A stretch of 64,000 nucleotides of DNA from Aspidapion aeneum (GCA_963576565.1 OY755045.1:8165977-8229976), one strand, 5' to 3'. Positions 23,356-34,493 are shown, numbered from the stretch's first letter. The notes: generated by a model from the sequence alone, not told the origin. Numbers and translations: made by a program.

Positions 23356-24568
23356 GCGTGCGTAAAAGTAATTACTTTTACGCACGCTAATTTATTATTA
23401 AAGTTTTATATAAATTGCAGTCACTCTATCAAAGAAATTCAAGGAACCCTAGAAGACGCATCCCCATTATTTAATACGCAAATTCATTCATCATGCATGA
23501 AATCTCAGAAAATTTTGCCGAATCCTCGCAGGCAACACTGTAATAGGTATAAAAGAGAAAACGAGGAAAAAACCATGGGCGTGCAGATTTTGTTGAAAAT
23601 AAAATAAATTATAGACATTTTCCTATAAAATTTTTGCACCCAAAATTATAAAATTTAAATAAGTGTAAAATATTACCGGTACAGCTTTGACAGCCATTCT
23701 ATTTTTACAGAATTAATTTTTTTATCGATTTATAATATTAGAAATCAATAACTTATTTACAGCTGGTAATATCCATAGTTTTGATTTTTATTATTTTTCC
23801 CTAAAGATAAGAAATCTACTTTATATGATTTTTTTCTGGATATAGAAAAGTGTTACTTTAATCCCTAAAATTTAAAACACGGGTAAAAGTGTTTCTTTTT
23901 ATTTCAAATTGTCAAAGGTGTTTTTTAGCTTTTTACTCTTTCACCTTGGTAATACATTGCTCTTAGTAAATTTTTTACAGTAAGTAGATTTGTTCTGTTA
24001 AAAAAAGTCAAAAACTCCGAATTATATACTCAGACCTTGAGATATTTATCAAAATTTTTGCATCAGGATTTAAAGAGTCTATTTGATCCCCTAGTGCATT
24101 TTCGACACTTTTGGGTGTTTTCGGTTTCTATGTTTATAATATTGATATGCGATGTTTACCATCATTATTCTCTTCAAATTAAAGCACACTAAGGTGTAGT
24201 CGTTTTTTCTTCAATCTTCTCTAGAAGTTCCCGAAACCACCCAAATGATAAAAATGGGACAGCCTATATTTATAATATAGATTTTTTGTTATATTTTATC
24301 AGCAAAACTCTTGCCTCGAAATAAAAAGCACTCATTGGTTTATTTTACCAAAATCCATTCATTACTTTATTAAACTCTAGCAATTAGTTTTTTTAGAAAA
24401 TATTTGGTATGAGTCTGTGTTTTTTACATTTGCAAATGTTAAAAAATATGACTTATTCAGTTTTATCAACAAAATACTTTTGATTTCCATAAAAAAATCT
24501 ATTTAATTTTTATTTACCAAATAAAATAAAAATGAAAAAATATTATTTATAATTAAGTGATTATTATA
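23356..24568. other. Mostly unexplained; GCGTGCGTAAAAG palindrome at left edge
   Basis: 23,358-23,390 is a near-perfect palindrome around GTAATTAC (GCGTGCGTAAAAGTAATTAC). An 84-codon frame (23,353-23,607) follows a possible acceptor TATAAATTGCAG near 23,421 but matches no family I know. The rest is AT-rich. Confidence 0.4.
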
Positions 24569-25238
24569 CAGGGTGTCCCATAACTTAGGCGCCGTAGTGC
24601 AGCAGGTGATAGAGGAGGTTATTTCCAAGAAAAAAGTTTATATAACATGGGGTCAACATTCATCTGTTTTTAAGATATAGGATTTTTAAAGAGGAGTGGG
24701 TGAAAACCGGTTATACAAAAAAAAATCTGTGACAGCCAGCTGAATACTCAGCTAATTGTGATTAAAAAATGTGGTACTCCTTTTTTGATAATATTACAAG
24801 TGGAGGAGGTACGGGCTGTCAAAATAACCTCGAAAATGTATAAAAAATAATATATTTTTTTTTTAATTAATTTTTGCTTTCTCTTTTAAAAAATATCAAT
24901 AATATTTTATTATTATGTCTCGCTAGAGACTTGTTTTTATTAACAAAAAATATTTAAAAAACATTGCATTTAATATGGCATTCATAAAAGTTCATACCAA
25001 AAAAATAGTATTTTCTAAAAAAATTGACTGACTAACTTTTTTCAAATTAATTTTTTAAAATTAATTTCAATTTACTGCTTTTGTTCTAATACAAGACTAC
25101 CCAATTTCATATTTTTACTGCGTTTTTTTAAAGTTATTATCACAAAAGTTAAAAAAATTGCCAACAACAAGTTTTTGATCAGACATGACCTCCTCTATCA
25201 CTTGTTGGCCTATGGCCCCTAAGTTATGGGACACCCTA
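24569..25238. mobile_element. 670-bp mariner-type element (CAGGGTGTCC ends)
   Basis: Left CAGGGTGTCCCATAACTTAG after TA, right CTAAGTTATGGGACACCCTA before TA. The subterminal words GATAGAGGAGG / CCTCCTCTATC are also inverted, giving arms of about 45 bp or more. The interior is very AT-rich and non-coding. Same family as 841-983. Confidence 0.85.
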
Positions 25239-26290
25239 TATATACAAACATTATTAAATTTGGCAAATATAAGAATTAAGAACAATATTTTAATCCATTT
25301 GACTCAAGGCTCTCTTTTAATTAATCACCAGGGACTATGCAGTAAGTAAGTGAAAAGGAAGTTAAAACTCTTTTTTTTCTGTGTAAAAGTAGGTACTACC
25401 TTTTTTCTTCTTATAGTTATATTTGTTAATTCTAACTACTTTTTTACATCATTATATGATGATCGAACATCAAAAACAACCAGTGATAATATATTATGTA
25501 TACTTTATAATAAAAAGAGATAGTTGAATATTTAACTACCAACCACTAGTAGTAAGTAGTTTTCTTAATTTGAACTAGTCTTTAACACCTGACCTTGGGC
25601 AAGGCATTTCGTACAAGATAGTGCCTACTAGGTGCTAAACGAACATACTGAGGATCAACGTGGTCAGAACAAAGAATGCCCATTTTGACAGAATTTTCTC
25701 CTTATTAAGGCCAATAATCTCCCTCCAAAGCTCTCTCTTGTTTGGATCAGTGGGGAATCTAGTAAACTCATAAATTTGAATATTTTTAAAATGTTTAATA
25801 ACTGTACAGTAGCATGACATAACATAACATTACAGAGTGAAAATGGTTGTTTACATAAGAAATATATTTTTTTATATATTATTGCCAGAATAAATTCAAA
25901 AACTTTTCCAAAAAAACCCAAACACTAGAGGTGGGAAAATAAGGGAATTTGCAACAATAAATAATGTTTCTTAAAACTTCTTTGTAAAATAAATCACTAA
26001 TATTTTGTAAAAAAAGTTATAAACCACACCACTGTCTTACCAAATCGTAAACAATATGACGGTTTCTGGAAGAGATTCAAACTTACCGGTGAAATGATAA
26101 ATCCAGCCACTTCTCTTCACTTTTGTCACACTTCTTAGGCATTTTTAAAGTTATTTAATAAAAAAAATCTTAATTTTGTGATCAATATTGCAAAAAAAAC
26201 AACGAAAACGCACCTTTATTCGGATAACCTCTCAAAGGCAACAATAAATGATGCAACGTTGACGTTTGGTCTACATGGTTGCCGCTATTA
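25239..26290. other. Intergenic, nothing recognised
   Basis: AT-rich sequence with short overlapping minus-strand frames (25,635-25,921) without recognisable domains. Confidence 0.4.
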
Positions 26291-26299
26291 ATTTTTTTT

Positions 26300-27060
26300 C
26301 TGAAAAATAGCGAACAAAAATCAGTTTTTTGCATTTTACGCGTCGTAGGGCAAAATTTAATGTATGAGAAATATTACCCATAGAATTCCCTACAATCGGT
26401 CTCCATAGTCTATAGGTCTACAACCACACGTTTAGAAGAAAATTTGAAAAAATTATGTTTTTTGCAATTTATGCAAAAACGGTAAGTCATAAAAAAAACT
26501 TTATTGACATAAAATGATCAAGATACAATTCTCTACAATGCGACAATGACAATTTACAGCTCTACAACCATATGTGTTGAAGACAGAGGGTGCCGAAAAT
26601 GCCCATTATGTACTTTTTTTCGTTTTACGCAAAAACCATAAGTCATAGAGCTGTGACTCACATAGGTGAATTGTAGAGAATGGCGTCCTGGAGATTTCTT
26701 GTCTATAATGTGTTTTTCTAGGACCTACCGTTTTTGCATAAAATAAAATAATAATTTTTGCAAATTTGGCGCCCTATATGTTCTACACGTAGTTGTAAAC
26801 CTGTGGCCCAAAAGGAAAGAATGTAGAAAATTGTCCTTTAACATTTTATGTTTATAAAGTTTCTTTCTACGACTAAAAAAAACACAATTTTTGACAAGTA
26901 ACCTGCCATTTACCTTCTAAACATGTCGTTGTAGACCTATAGACTATGGAGATTGATTGTAAAGACTCGTATGGGTAATATTTCTCTTAAAAAAAATTCT
27001 TCTCTACGACTTACCGTTTTTGCGTAAAATGCAAAAAACTGATTTTTGTCATTTTTGGTG
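26300..27060. repeat. Foldback repeat, ~150-bp arms
   Basis: 26,305-26,455 and 26,905-27,055 are inverted copies; shared words include AAAAATCAGTTTTTTGCATT, GAAATATTACCCATA and CTCCATAGTCTATAGGTCTA. The 450-bp centre repeats related words (GTTTTACGCAAAAACC, TCTACAACC) at shorter spacing. No coding sequence. Confidence 0.8.
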
Positions 27061-27479
27061 CCCTCTTCTATACATGTAAGTCTAGAGCTATAACCTTTAA
27101 GAAAAATTGTGAAGGAATTTTTGAAGTGTAAACTTCTTTAGGCGCGTTTAGTAGTTTATGTGGGTACTGAATTGAACTGAGCCGTCAGACTCGGCTATGT
27201 AACGCTCATTCGGGTGAAGTCGGCTCGAGTCGACTAACTGTGAGAGGAACATTCAGCGAGCAATATGATGATGCAGATGAAGGCCAGTATTATTAATTTC
27301 GCCTTGTTAAAGTTTACACTTCTGCCATGTGGTCTTAAGCACACACAATTTTTTTTGTCAACAAAGGTTTTCTCTGCGACGTTCCATTTTCGCGTAAAAT
27401 CAAATCAAAACACTTTTTGAGTTTTCCAGAGTTGCCCAGGAGAGGGTTGTAGACTAATTTTTATATATATATATATATA
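27061..27479. other. Intergenic, nothing recognised
   Basis: A moderately GC-rich patch (27,170-27,260) without open frame; the word AAGCACACACAATTTTTTT (27,336) is shared with 15,241 inside the hAT element. Confidence 0.35.
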
Positions 27480-27661
27480 CAGTCGAACCTCTCTAACTCG
27501 AACCTCTATAACTCGAACCCCTCTATAACTCGAACCTTTTAAGCAGTCCCTGCACTTTTTACATGTCTTTTAACCTATGTAACTCGAGTTTCTATAACTC
27601 GAACTCTCCATAACTCGAACTGTTTTGGTTGTCCCTTCAGGTTCGAGTTATAGAGGTTCGA

Positions 27662-27664
<3 letters not shown>
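27480..27664. mobile_element. 185-bp pogo/Tigger-like MITE, CAGTCGAACCTCT ends
   Basis: Left CAGTCGAACCTCT, right AGAGGTTCGACTG, flanked by TA inside a TA-repeat. Internally the word AACTCGAACC(T/C)CTAT is repeated three times near the left end and its inverse occurs near the right. CAGTCGAACC-type ends with TA duplication are typical of pogo-like elements. Confidence 0.8.

Positions 27665-27720
<56 letters not shown>
27665..27720. repeat. (TA)n microsatellite
   Basis: About 25 TA units directly after the pogo-like MITE, probably an expanded target region. Confidence 0.95.
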
Positions 27721-27723
<3 letters not shown>

Positions 27724-29040
27724 AAGAAAAGGTTTTTTTAACTTTCGTGATCAAAACATTTAACTTACATTAATTTGCAAGAGTTATTTTTATACCGAAA
27801 ACATTTGTAGTGAGAACAATAATTAATAGTTAAAAGTGCAGTTTAGTCATCTGGTTTTAATAACTTTTTAAATACCACCTAGGAAGACAAAACTAATAAA
27901 CTATTTATGAACTCTAACCTCACACCAAAGAAATTTAATTAAACTTACTTTCAGTTGAACGTTTTTCACACTTAAATGGAGTCCCGTTTTTTTCAGAAAA
28001 CCGAAAACCAAATCAATATTTTAAACTGCGCATTCGCTACCGTACTTTTTCTTCTCACGTAAAATATCTCCCTCTCAGCTGTGGTCGAGCATGTGTGAAG
28101 TTAGTAAGAGGAAGATAATTTTATGTGATCAGAAAAAGAGAGGTGCGCATGTGCAGTTTAAAAAAATGGTTTGCATTACAGGATATCGCCGCTAGTTATT
28201 TTGTGTTCCTGCAAAAAACAAGCTCAAGTTGGTTGACTGCACAAAAATTGCAATTTTGTGCTAATCGTTGTACGTTCTATAAAAATCGACAATCAACAAT
28301 CTTCGAAAAAAACCAACTTTAGCTGATTATTTCTAATTTATACTTTCCTTTTAATTCAAAATAGATAAGGATTTAAACCGCCACATAGATCTATAACAAC
28401 AGGGACTTAAAAGCAAATGTTTTATGATTTTTGTTAAGTTTAGGTACCTATGTAAACAAAAATTTACCGATTGATTATTGGATAACATATTCTAACTTAA
28501 AAAAAACTTTTTTTCAAACATTTGTATACATATGTGCATATAGGTACACAGACAGACATGCATACATACATATCTAGAGGTTATACTTACAACCTAGAAT
28601 TAAATTGTATAGAAAAACGTTATTAATGATAAGATCTCAAAAAAAAATCAATGAAAACAATCCTTTTCTCACATAGGATGGTAAACATATTCTATTACAG
28701 ATACATGTATAGCAATCCAAAACGTAAGCCGAATTCAAAAACAAAATATTTTTTTGATTTTTATTAGTTACCATTTTACTTATGTACCTACATCAAAATT
28801 ACAAGTTATAAAAGTACTGGCAACATTGTTGCGAATTTGAAAGAAATCCCCAGTATAATACTTTTTGTGTCTGATGAAGTTTAGGATTTCTATACGGGGT
28901 CTACCTTTAGTTGAATGTTTTTGCACTCTATATATTGCTTTTATGTCACTTCATATACTAGATGACACTGACAACTTTATTTGATATTTACCGTCAGGCG
29001 TCAGGTTTTTTGTTTGATTTGTCTTGGTGGCGTCAAAATA
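27721..29040. other. Intergenic or intronic AT-rich sequence
   Basis: No gene or repeat identified. If the receptor gene whose exon is at 29,387-29,464 continues on the minus strand, this is its intron. Confidence 0.4.
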
Positions 29041-29088
29041 ATGGATTTTGGAATTTGTGCTGGAAATGAAGATTTTGAACTGCCAAGG
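29041..29088 (+). CDS. Short exon-like frame MDFGICAGNEDFELPR
   Basis: An ATG opens a 16-codon frame after a leader containing GTCAGGCGTCAGG and TGGCGTCAAAATA. The codons end in CCAAG followed by GTTAAT, a weak donor. It resembles the layout of the short frame at 23,066 and also lies next to GCGTGCGTAAAA palindromes (29,245-29,350). Function unknown and possibly not coding. Confidence 0.25.
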
Positions 29089-29244
29089 TTAATATTTGTT
29101 ATTTTTACTAAATAAAATTATAATTATATACTGTTATAAAACCAAAAACTTTGTCTCGAATTTATACCGATTATAAAAATGTCATTTTGTATTATTATTA
29201 TAATTTCTATTTGGTCCAAATAGTATCATTTTTTACAAAAAACA

Positions 29245-29362
29245 GCGTGCGTAAAAAAAAATTTCACGCACGCCAAACCAGTTTTTTACGCACGGCATGC
29301 GGGAAGTTGAATTTTCCATATGAAAATTGGTGCGGAAAAACGTGTTTTACGCTCGCAAGTAG
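29245..29362. repeat. GCGTGCGTAAAA palindromic repeat cluster
   Basis: Contains GCGTGCGTAAAAAAAAATTT, CACGCACGCC, TTTTTTACGCACGGC and GGTGCGGAAAAACGTG in alternating orientation, related to the ends of the element at 22,312-23,355. It lies just inside the intron downstream (minus sense) of the receptor exon. Confidence 0.6.
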
Positions 29363-29386
29363 GAAAAAGTTAAAGTAGCACCTTAC

Positions 29387-29464
29387 CTTGCAACCTTCAC
29401 AAGTGAAAGCTCCAAAATGGAATCCAGCGGCGGGCTCTCCGCACACTTTGCATAATTGGTTCAT
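29387..29464 (-). CDS. Knirps/eagle-family (NR0A) nuclear receptor exon, first zinc finger
   Basis: The 26 codons encode [20 protein letters not shown] and then TCEGCK. This is the start of the DNA-binding domain of the knirps, knirps-like and eagle receptors, which lack a ligand-binding domain and act as nuclear transcription regulators in insect development. All four zinc-binding cysteines (residues 5, 8, 22, 25) and the P-box start CEGCK are intact. The ATG directly follows a splice acceptor (TTTTTTTTTGTAG), so an upstream exon must be 5' UTR. The exon ends with AAG and donor GTAAGG in phase 0, the position of a conserved nuclear-receptor intron. The next exon (second zinc finger) was not found on the minus strand below, so the intron would exceed 29 kb. 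Which of the three paralogues it is cannot be decided from this exon. Confidence 0.85.
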
Positions 29465-29617
29465 CTACAAAAAAAAACAAAAAAAATTAATCAAAAATTA
29501 ATACCTAGGTAATATCAAACAAAAAAGCACAAATGAGTATTTTTGTTCCAAAGTTGTTTTCTGGCACTAAACTGGAACAAAATCAGAGGGCACTGGGCAG
29601 GTCCGCGGTTAGACTAT

Positions 29618-29890
29618 CAGTGGCGGATCCAGGGGGGGCACTTGCCCCCCCCCCCGAGAATTTTTTGAATATACAAGAAATGAGTAATAAGTAATGTTTT
29701 TGCTAATAAAAATTCAAAATTTTTGCCTGCTGCGCATGAAAGTGTCTATTCTTATTATCATCGAAATTACAACCACTGACTAGTTCAATAAAATGCTGCT
29801 TAAACAAATATATACCGTTTTTTACCAACAGAGAATGTCACCTAAAGTGCCCCCCCCCCCCCCCGAGAAGCACCTCTGGATCCGCCCTTG
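29618..29890. mobile_element. 273-bp hAT-type MITE, CAGTGGCGGATCCAGG end
   Basis: Left CAGTGGCGGATCCAGG, right CTGGATCCGCCCTTG, flanked by a perfect 8-bp TAGACTAT (29,610-29,617; 29,891-29,898). C tracts mark both subterminal regions. Confidence 0.92.
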
Positions 29891-29950
29891 TAGACTATCG
29901 CGGATTGCGAAATTTGAGAAAAAACACACTTTCGTTAGTAATATACAATA

Positions 29951-30120
29951 TACAGGGTGTTTTTGTGTTAGATGCTAATACTGAAGAAGGTCATTGTTGA
30001 CTCCATCTTGAGAAAAAAATTTCATATGAACATAATATGTTCTAAACATATGTAGGAGAAACAAAACACCCTCTTTAGGTGAGAGTAAAGAAATATCAAA
30101 AAAGTAGGTACCAACTTAGG
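29951..30120. repeat. Possible solo mariner-type end
   Basis: Begins TACAGGGTGTTTTTGTG like the other CAGGGTG elements, but no matching right end was found before the Penelope remnant. Confidence 0.4.
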
Positions 30121-30139
30121 GGATATTAAAAAATCGGGT

Positions 30140-30340
30140 TTAGCGGTCCAGGCCTGGTCAAATGATCACAGTGTTCAATGGTCTGAAGCTAAAGTTTTGC
30201 ATAAGGAGTCGTATTGGCGAAAGCGTCAACCAAGCTTGCACATATCAAAAATATCGAAACTCCTTGTGGTAAGTAAGCGTCTTAGGATGAAAACGGGACG
30301 GGCCGTGTCACACCTGACTCCTGACTGCAAACCAAGTAGT
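30140..30340 (+). pseudogene. Penelope-like element 3' coding remnant
   Basis: Encodes, with gaps, AWSNDHSVQWSEAKVLHKES, YWRKR and a decayed KRLRMKTG..SHLT stretch, equal to the C-terminus after the GIY-YIG domain of the intact element at 52,730-54,874. The matching downstream repeat sequence (CAAGTAGTATAAGTA) resumes at 31,632 after a 1.29-kb insertion. Confidence 0.85.
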
Positions 30341-31631
30341 CAGGGTTGGATGGGCTCAAACAAACCGGCCCTGGCAACTTTTTTTTATTCGGCCCTCGCT
30401 TCGGCACAACATTTTTACGGCAAAGAAAACAAAACCATATTGTGTTATTTTTGTTTTTGATATTATGGAGGTTTTGTTATTAAATAACATGCTAATTTTA
30501 AAGGATATAATTTGCATTTTGAGAAAAAAACTTCATATAAACATATGTATGCATGTCCTAAACATCCTAACTTGTGAGATACAAGGTGTTTAAAGACTTT
30601 CAGAAAATGTCCTTTTTTATTAATATCTGTGATACTGCTCTAGATATTTTTGTAAAGTTTTATATTCTGTATGCCTATATAATATTAAACACTAAGTACC
30701 TATTAACATAATTAATATCTAATTTTTTCACAAAATTAAAACTCAAAAAAAAAAAACGTACAAAATTTCAACATACAACAGCACTGCCCCCGTTAGTTAA
30801 AAAACTGCAAGTAATTTTTTTCGAATTTAAGATTTTGGTCTCGACGGATTTTCCATCATGTCCTATGTAATAAAATTTAAAAAAAAAACTTAGTAACTGT
30901 AACCTTATGAACAATAAAAACTTTGAAGTCGTTTTTTTCCGAACCACACTTTCGTCACTTACGCCTTTTTAACTACCGGGGGCAGAGCGGGTATGCTAAT
31001 TTTTCATATGGTAACGACTTTTTTAATAATGAACTTGATGCGGCAATTTTACCTATGATCTCCTTAAATTGAATAGGACCCTTAGAGTAATAAAAATATA
31101 TTTATTACTCTGAGATTGGACCCAATACCGATTTTTCAATCGGTTAATCGATTTCTTAGATTTTTTATGTATTTTAGCACCAAAAATGATCTTTCGCAAC
31201 TAAGTTATGAGACATTGGCAAGGCCGTACCGAAGGGGGAGATCAGGGGGATCAATCCCCACCAAAATAGTCAACAAAGTGTGTTAAGAGATTTCACAACA
31301 GCAACACAAATAAGAAAGACATTTTTTTAATCTCCCGATTTTTTCTTCTGGATATTGGTATTGTAAAAATATATTAATAAGTTAGTGCCATTATCACATT
31401 ATCTCCTTGATACATTATACTTATTTTAATATAAAAGTAACTGTAATAATCAAACGAGTAACGCAGGCCTGGAGTTACTACATACAAATTTTTTACCAAA
31501 TTTTTTATATACAAAAATAAATATTAATAATTTGGAATAGGTACAACGGGCCTGCGGCCCAACCGGCCCTAAATTGTACCGGCCCACCGGGCATTTGCCC
31601 GGTTGTTCGCCGGTCCCATCAAACCCTGATG
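30341..31631. mobile_element. 1.29-kb hAT-type element inserted in the Penelope remnant
   Basis: Left CAGGGTTGGATGGG; right end inverted CCCATCAAACCCTG (plus ATG). The 8-bp CAAGTAGT is present on both sides (30,333-30,340; 31,632-31,639) and is single in the intact Penelope sequence. Subterminal blocks with CCGGGCATTTGCCCGG are seen near the right end. No transposase frame remains. Confidence 0.85.
31081..31114. mobile_element. 34-bp minimal MITE of the CTTAGAGTAATAA family
   Basis: CTTAGAGTAATAA and TTATTACTCTGAG lie 8 bp apart, with ATAGGACC before and ATTGGACC after (7 of 8 identical). The ends equal those of the 1.17-kb element at 59,071-60,237, so this looks like a copy reduced to its two terminal repeats. 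It is nested in the hAT element above. Confidence 0.65.
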
Positions 31632-31706
31632 CAAGTAGTATAAGTACCTAGTAGCTCATAATTTGAATTGTTTCGTTTACAATTGAAAACAGTTAGAGAT
31701 ACTTAG

Positions 31707-31832
31707 GGTCCATCTCACCGACTTTTTTTTCGTTACTTAGCTTAAAGCGTTTCTTAATATAATCATAATATGACGTAATAAGGAACACTTTAGGCTAAGT
31801 AACGAAAAAAAAAGTCGGTGCGATGGACTCTT
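31707..31832. repeat. 126-bp hairpin, GTCCATCKCACCGACTTTTTTT arms
   Basis: The left GGTCCATCTCACCGAC, CGTTACTTAG and the right CTAAGTAACG, GTCGGTGCGATGGAC are inverted; arms are about 40 bp. It directly precedes the palindromic array. Confidence 0.75.
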
Positions 31833-31844
31833 ATTTGGACCGTT

Positions 31845-32590
31845 TTTTGAGTGCGAAGCACCCTCAAAAACGGTCAAAAATAAGAGCGACAAAATTAATT
31901 TTTCCACAACTAATTCACGACTAATTAGCGGCAAATTATCCACCATATTCGATTTTGATAAAAGCCATTTTTACGAGGGTGCTTCGCTAACTTCATATGA
32001 AGTTAGCGAAGCACCCAAAAAAAGGGTCAAAAATAAGAGCGACGAAATTAATTTTTCCACAACTAATTCACGACTAATTAGCGGCAAATTATCCACCATA
32101 TTCGATTATGATAAAAGCCATTTTTACAAGGGTGCTTCGCTAACTTCATATGAAGTTAGCGAAGCACCCTCAAAAACGGTCAAAATTAAGAGCGACAAAA
32201 TTAATTTTTCCACAACTAATTCACGACTAATTAAGGGCAAATTATCCACCTAGTAGCGGTTCGATTTGCGATGGGTGCCAAAATATGAAGTTAGCGAAGC
32301 ACCCAAAAAAAGGGTCAAAAATAAGAGCGACGAAATTAATTTTTCCACAACTAATTCACGACTAATTAGCGGCAAATTATCCACCATATTCGATTTTAAT
32401 AAAAGCCATTTTTACGAGGGTGCTTCGCTAACTTCATATGAAGTTAGCGAAGCACCCTTAAAAACGGTTAAAAATAAGAGCGACAAAATTAATTTTTCCA
32501 CAACTAATTCACGACTAATTAACGGCAAATTATCCACCTAGTCACGATTCGATCTGCGATGGGTGCTTCGCTAACTTCATGCTCATATGG
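31845..32590. repeat. Tandem array containing perfect 40-bp palindromes
   Basis: About five units of 130-160 bp share AATAAGAGCGACAAAATTAA, CAACTAATTCACGACTAATT and GCAAATTATCCACC. Three unit junctions are the same perfect 40-bp palindrome, whose half is GGGTGCTTCGCTAACTTCAT, at 31,977-32,016, 32,130-32,169 and 32,418-32,457; half copies occur at about 32,285 and 32,562. The open frame 32,266-32,541 is a by-product. Confidence 0.9.
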
Positions 32591-33035
32591 AAGTCTGAAC
32601 TTTTGTTTCTACTCAGTCATTGTGTACATGTTTCAAACAAATATTATAACCTTTCATTCTTTATTTTTTTGTGCGCCTATGTCCTTTGGTACGCCAGTGA
32701 CTATAGGCAGTAGACAATATTTATTGCAGAGAATAAGCAAAGCAATTTTAATTGGTCCATAGAGAAGTCAAAATCGCTCATTGCTCGCTATAAATCGCTA
32801 ATTGGGTGTCCGATTCGAGTCCATTGAATATTAAACCTAAATAAGCGGGCAAAATAAGGCTATATTCACATTATTCAAACGTCATTCGTTTGTAAAAAAG
32901 AAGCACCCAATTTCTATAACAGAGTTTAATCCATTTTATTAAGAAAAACTTAAAGGAAGTTAATAAAGAACGGAAACCGAGTAAAAACGCGGATTTGAGT
33001 GGGGTAAAGTGACAATTATCCCCTCTAGAAAAAAT
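32591..33035. other. Intergenic, nothing recognised
   Basis: Plain AT-rich sequence between the palindromic array and the LINE fragment. Confidence 0.4.
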
Positions 33036-33640
33036 ATGTAGGGATTAACAGTGAACGTGGACAAGACGCAGTACTTATGTATTGGAAACGAATCCAGTGA
33101 GTTAGAACTAGACAATGGACAAACAATATCTGCATGCTATGAGTACGTATACTTGGGTGTCACATTTGATAAGACAGGAACAGACTGTAAAGAACTGGAA
33201 AAAAAATAAAGTTAAAGCAAAATAGGTTATTGGATGTCTTAAAAGTATTTTATAGAGCAGAGAGATAAAAAGAATGTAAAATTTAACATACATGAAACAA
33301 TAGTAAAAAGCACGCTGTTGTCTGGAATAGAGACTTGTTGCGTAACAGAAAAATACAAAACAAAAATGGAAAGTGTCGAAATGGATGCAATAAGAAGATC
33401 AATAAGAATATAGAGGGAAGCATAACGGATGACTTCACTAACAGACTACTGATATGGTACCGCCATGTACAACGGATGAACGACGAAAGATTACCAAACC
33501 AGATCCTGGAATGGCAACCAATAGGGCACAAAAAAACAGGGTGTCCTACACTAGAATTGCAACAGTCAATCCAAAGATCAATGAGTCAAAACAACCTGAC
33601 AGAAGACGATTGTCAGATCCAGATAATTACCCCCCTCTAA
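33036..33640 (+). pseudogene. RTE-like LINE fragment
   Basis: Decayed pieces in order: VNVDKTQYLCIGN, ACYEYVYLGVTFDKTGTD, a frameshifted IGCLK..., MDAIRRS, ...WYRHVQRMNDERLPNQILEW and a frame-shifted C-terminus. It belongs to the family at 9.8, 42.4 kb. 5' truncated and non-functional. Confidence 0.8.
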
Positions 33641-33735
33641 AAAAAAATAAGTACACAAATTATTTTTCCATCGACCGTTACCCCCCTAAATGTTGATCCA
33701 GATCCGCGCTTAAACCAACATATTTTAGTGCGAGC

Positions 33736-34028
33736 CAGCGGCGTAGCGTGAGGGGGGCGCGGGGGGTCCGCCGCCCCCCCCGCCCCGAGGGTAGTGGCGC
33801 CCCATAGGTGGGAGAGGCGCCCTTGTGACTTATCGGCCGCCCCCTGACACATGATGACCTTTTTTTTTTTTTTTTTTTTGGTCGCCAGACGCCTCTCACA
33901 AATCTGAGAGGCGCCTTTTTGACCTTACCTTTTTGTTTTTTTTTGCCACAAGATTTTTGATCAGTTTTCAGAGGCGCCCTTTTTAGCTGTCGCCCCCCCC
34001 CCGCCCTTTCGGGCACGCTACGCCGCTG
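33736..34028. mobile_element. 293-bp hAT-type MITE, CAGCGGCGTAGCGTG ends
   Basis: Ends CAGCGGCGTAGCGTG / CACGCTACGCCGCTG with perfect 8-bp duplication GTGCGAGC (33,728-33,735; 34,029-34,036). Interior is the reverse-orientation relative of 2,196-2,566. Confidence 0.93.
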
Positions 34029-34036
34029 GTGCGAGC

Positions 34037-34490
34037 TGTTTTTTTATCGTATTTTTCTTTGGTTTTTTGAAAAACCCTGGCACACTGGTCGATTTTGTTT
34101 ACGAGAGTGACATTTTTGGCTATATATAGGGGTAAACTTAACCTCTATATTTTGAATAGGGCGAGTGGGTCAAGAAATACCTTGTTTTGAAGATCTCTTA
34201 TTACGACTTTACAACCGTGTGAAATTTTAAAAAATCCCTCGATTCGTTTTTGAGATATTTACCATGAAGCGAAAAACAAATAAAATAAAAAAATAAATTT
34301 ATAGAGAAATAGAAAATAAGAGTCATCGCAAAATGTTTTCTTTGACAAAAAGTGAACCGATGTATTTCTGGATTTTTAAATATTTTCTCAGAAATGTACA
34401 TAAAAATCGTTTTTTGATCAAGTGGTAATAGAAGTAGTAGTTTGGGGTAGGCTCTAGGCCTGGCGACTAGGCACATGAAGCGCCCTTTTC
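34037..34490. other. Intergenic, nothing recognised
   Basis: The 91-codon minus frame at 34,201-34,476 has no recognisable domain and is hydrophobic by composition, likely chance. Confidence 0.4.
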
Positions 34491-34493
34491 GCC

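Noticed and set aside
29151..29378. Plus-strand 75-codon ORF over the receptor exon region
   Set aside because: It runs through palindromic repeats antisense to the receptor intron and has no domain.
33637..34016. Minus ORFs over the 33.7-34.0 kb MITE
   Set aside because: Products of G/C tracts and A runs in the element.
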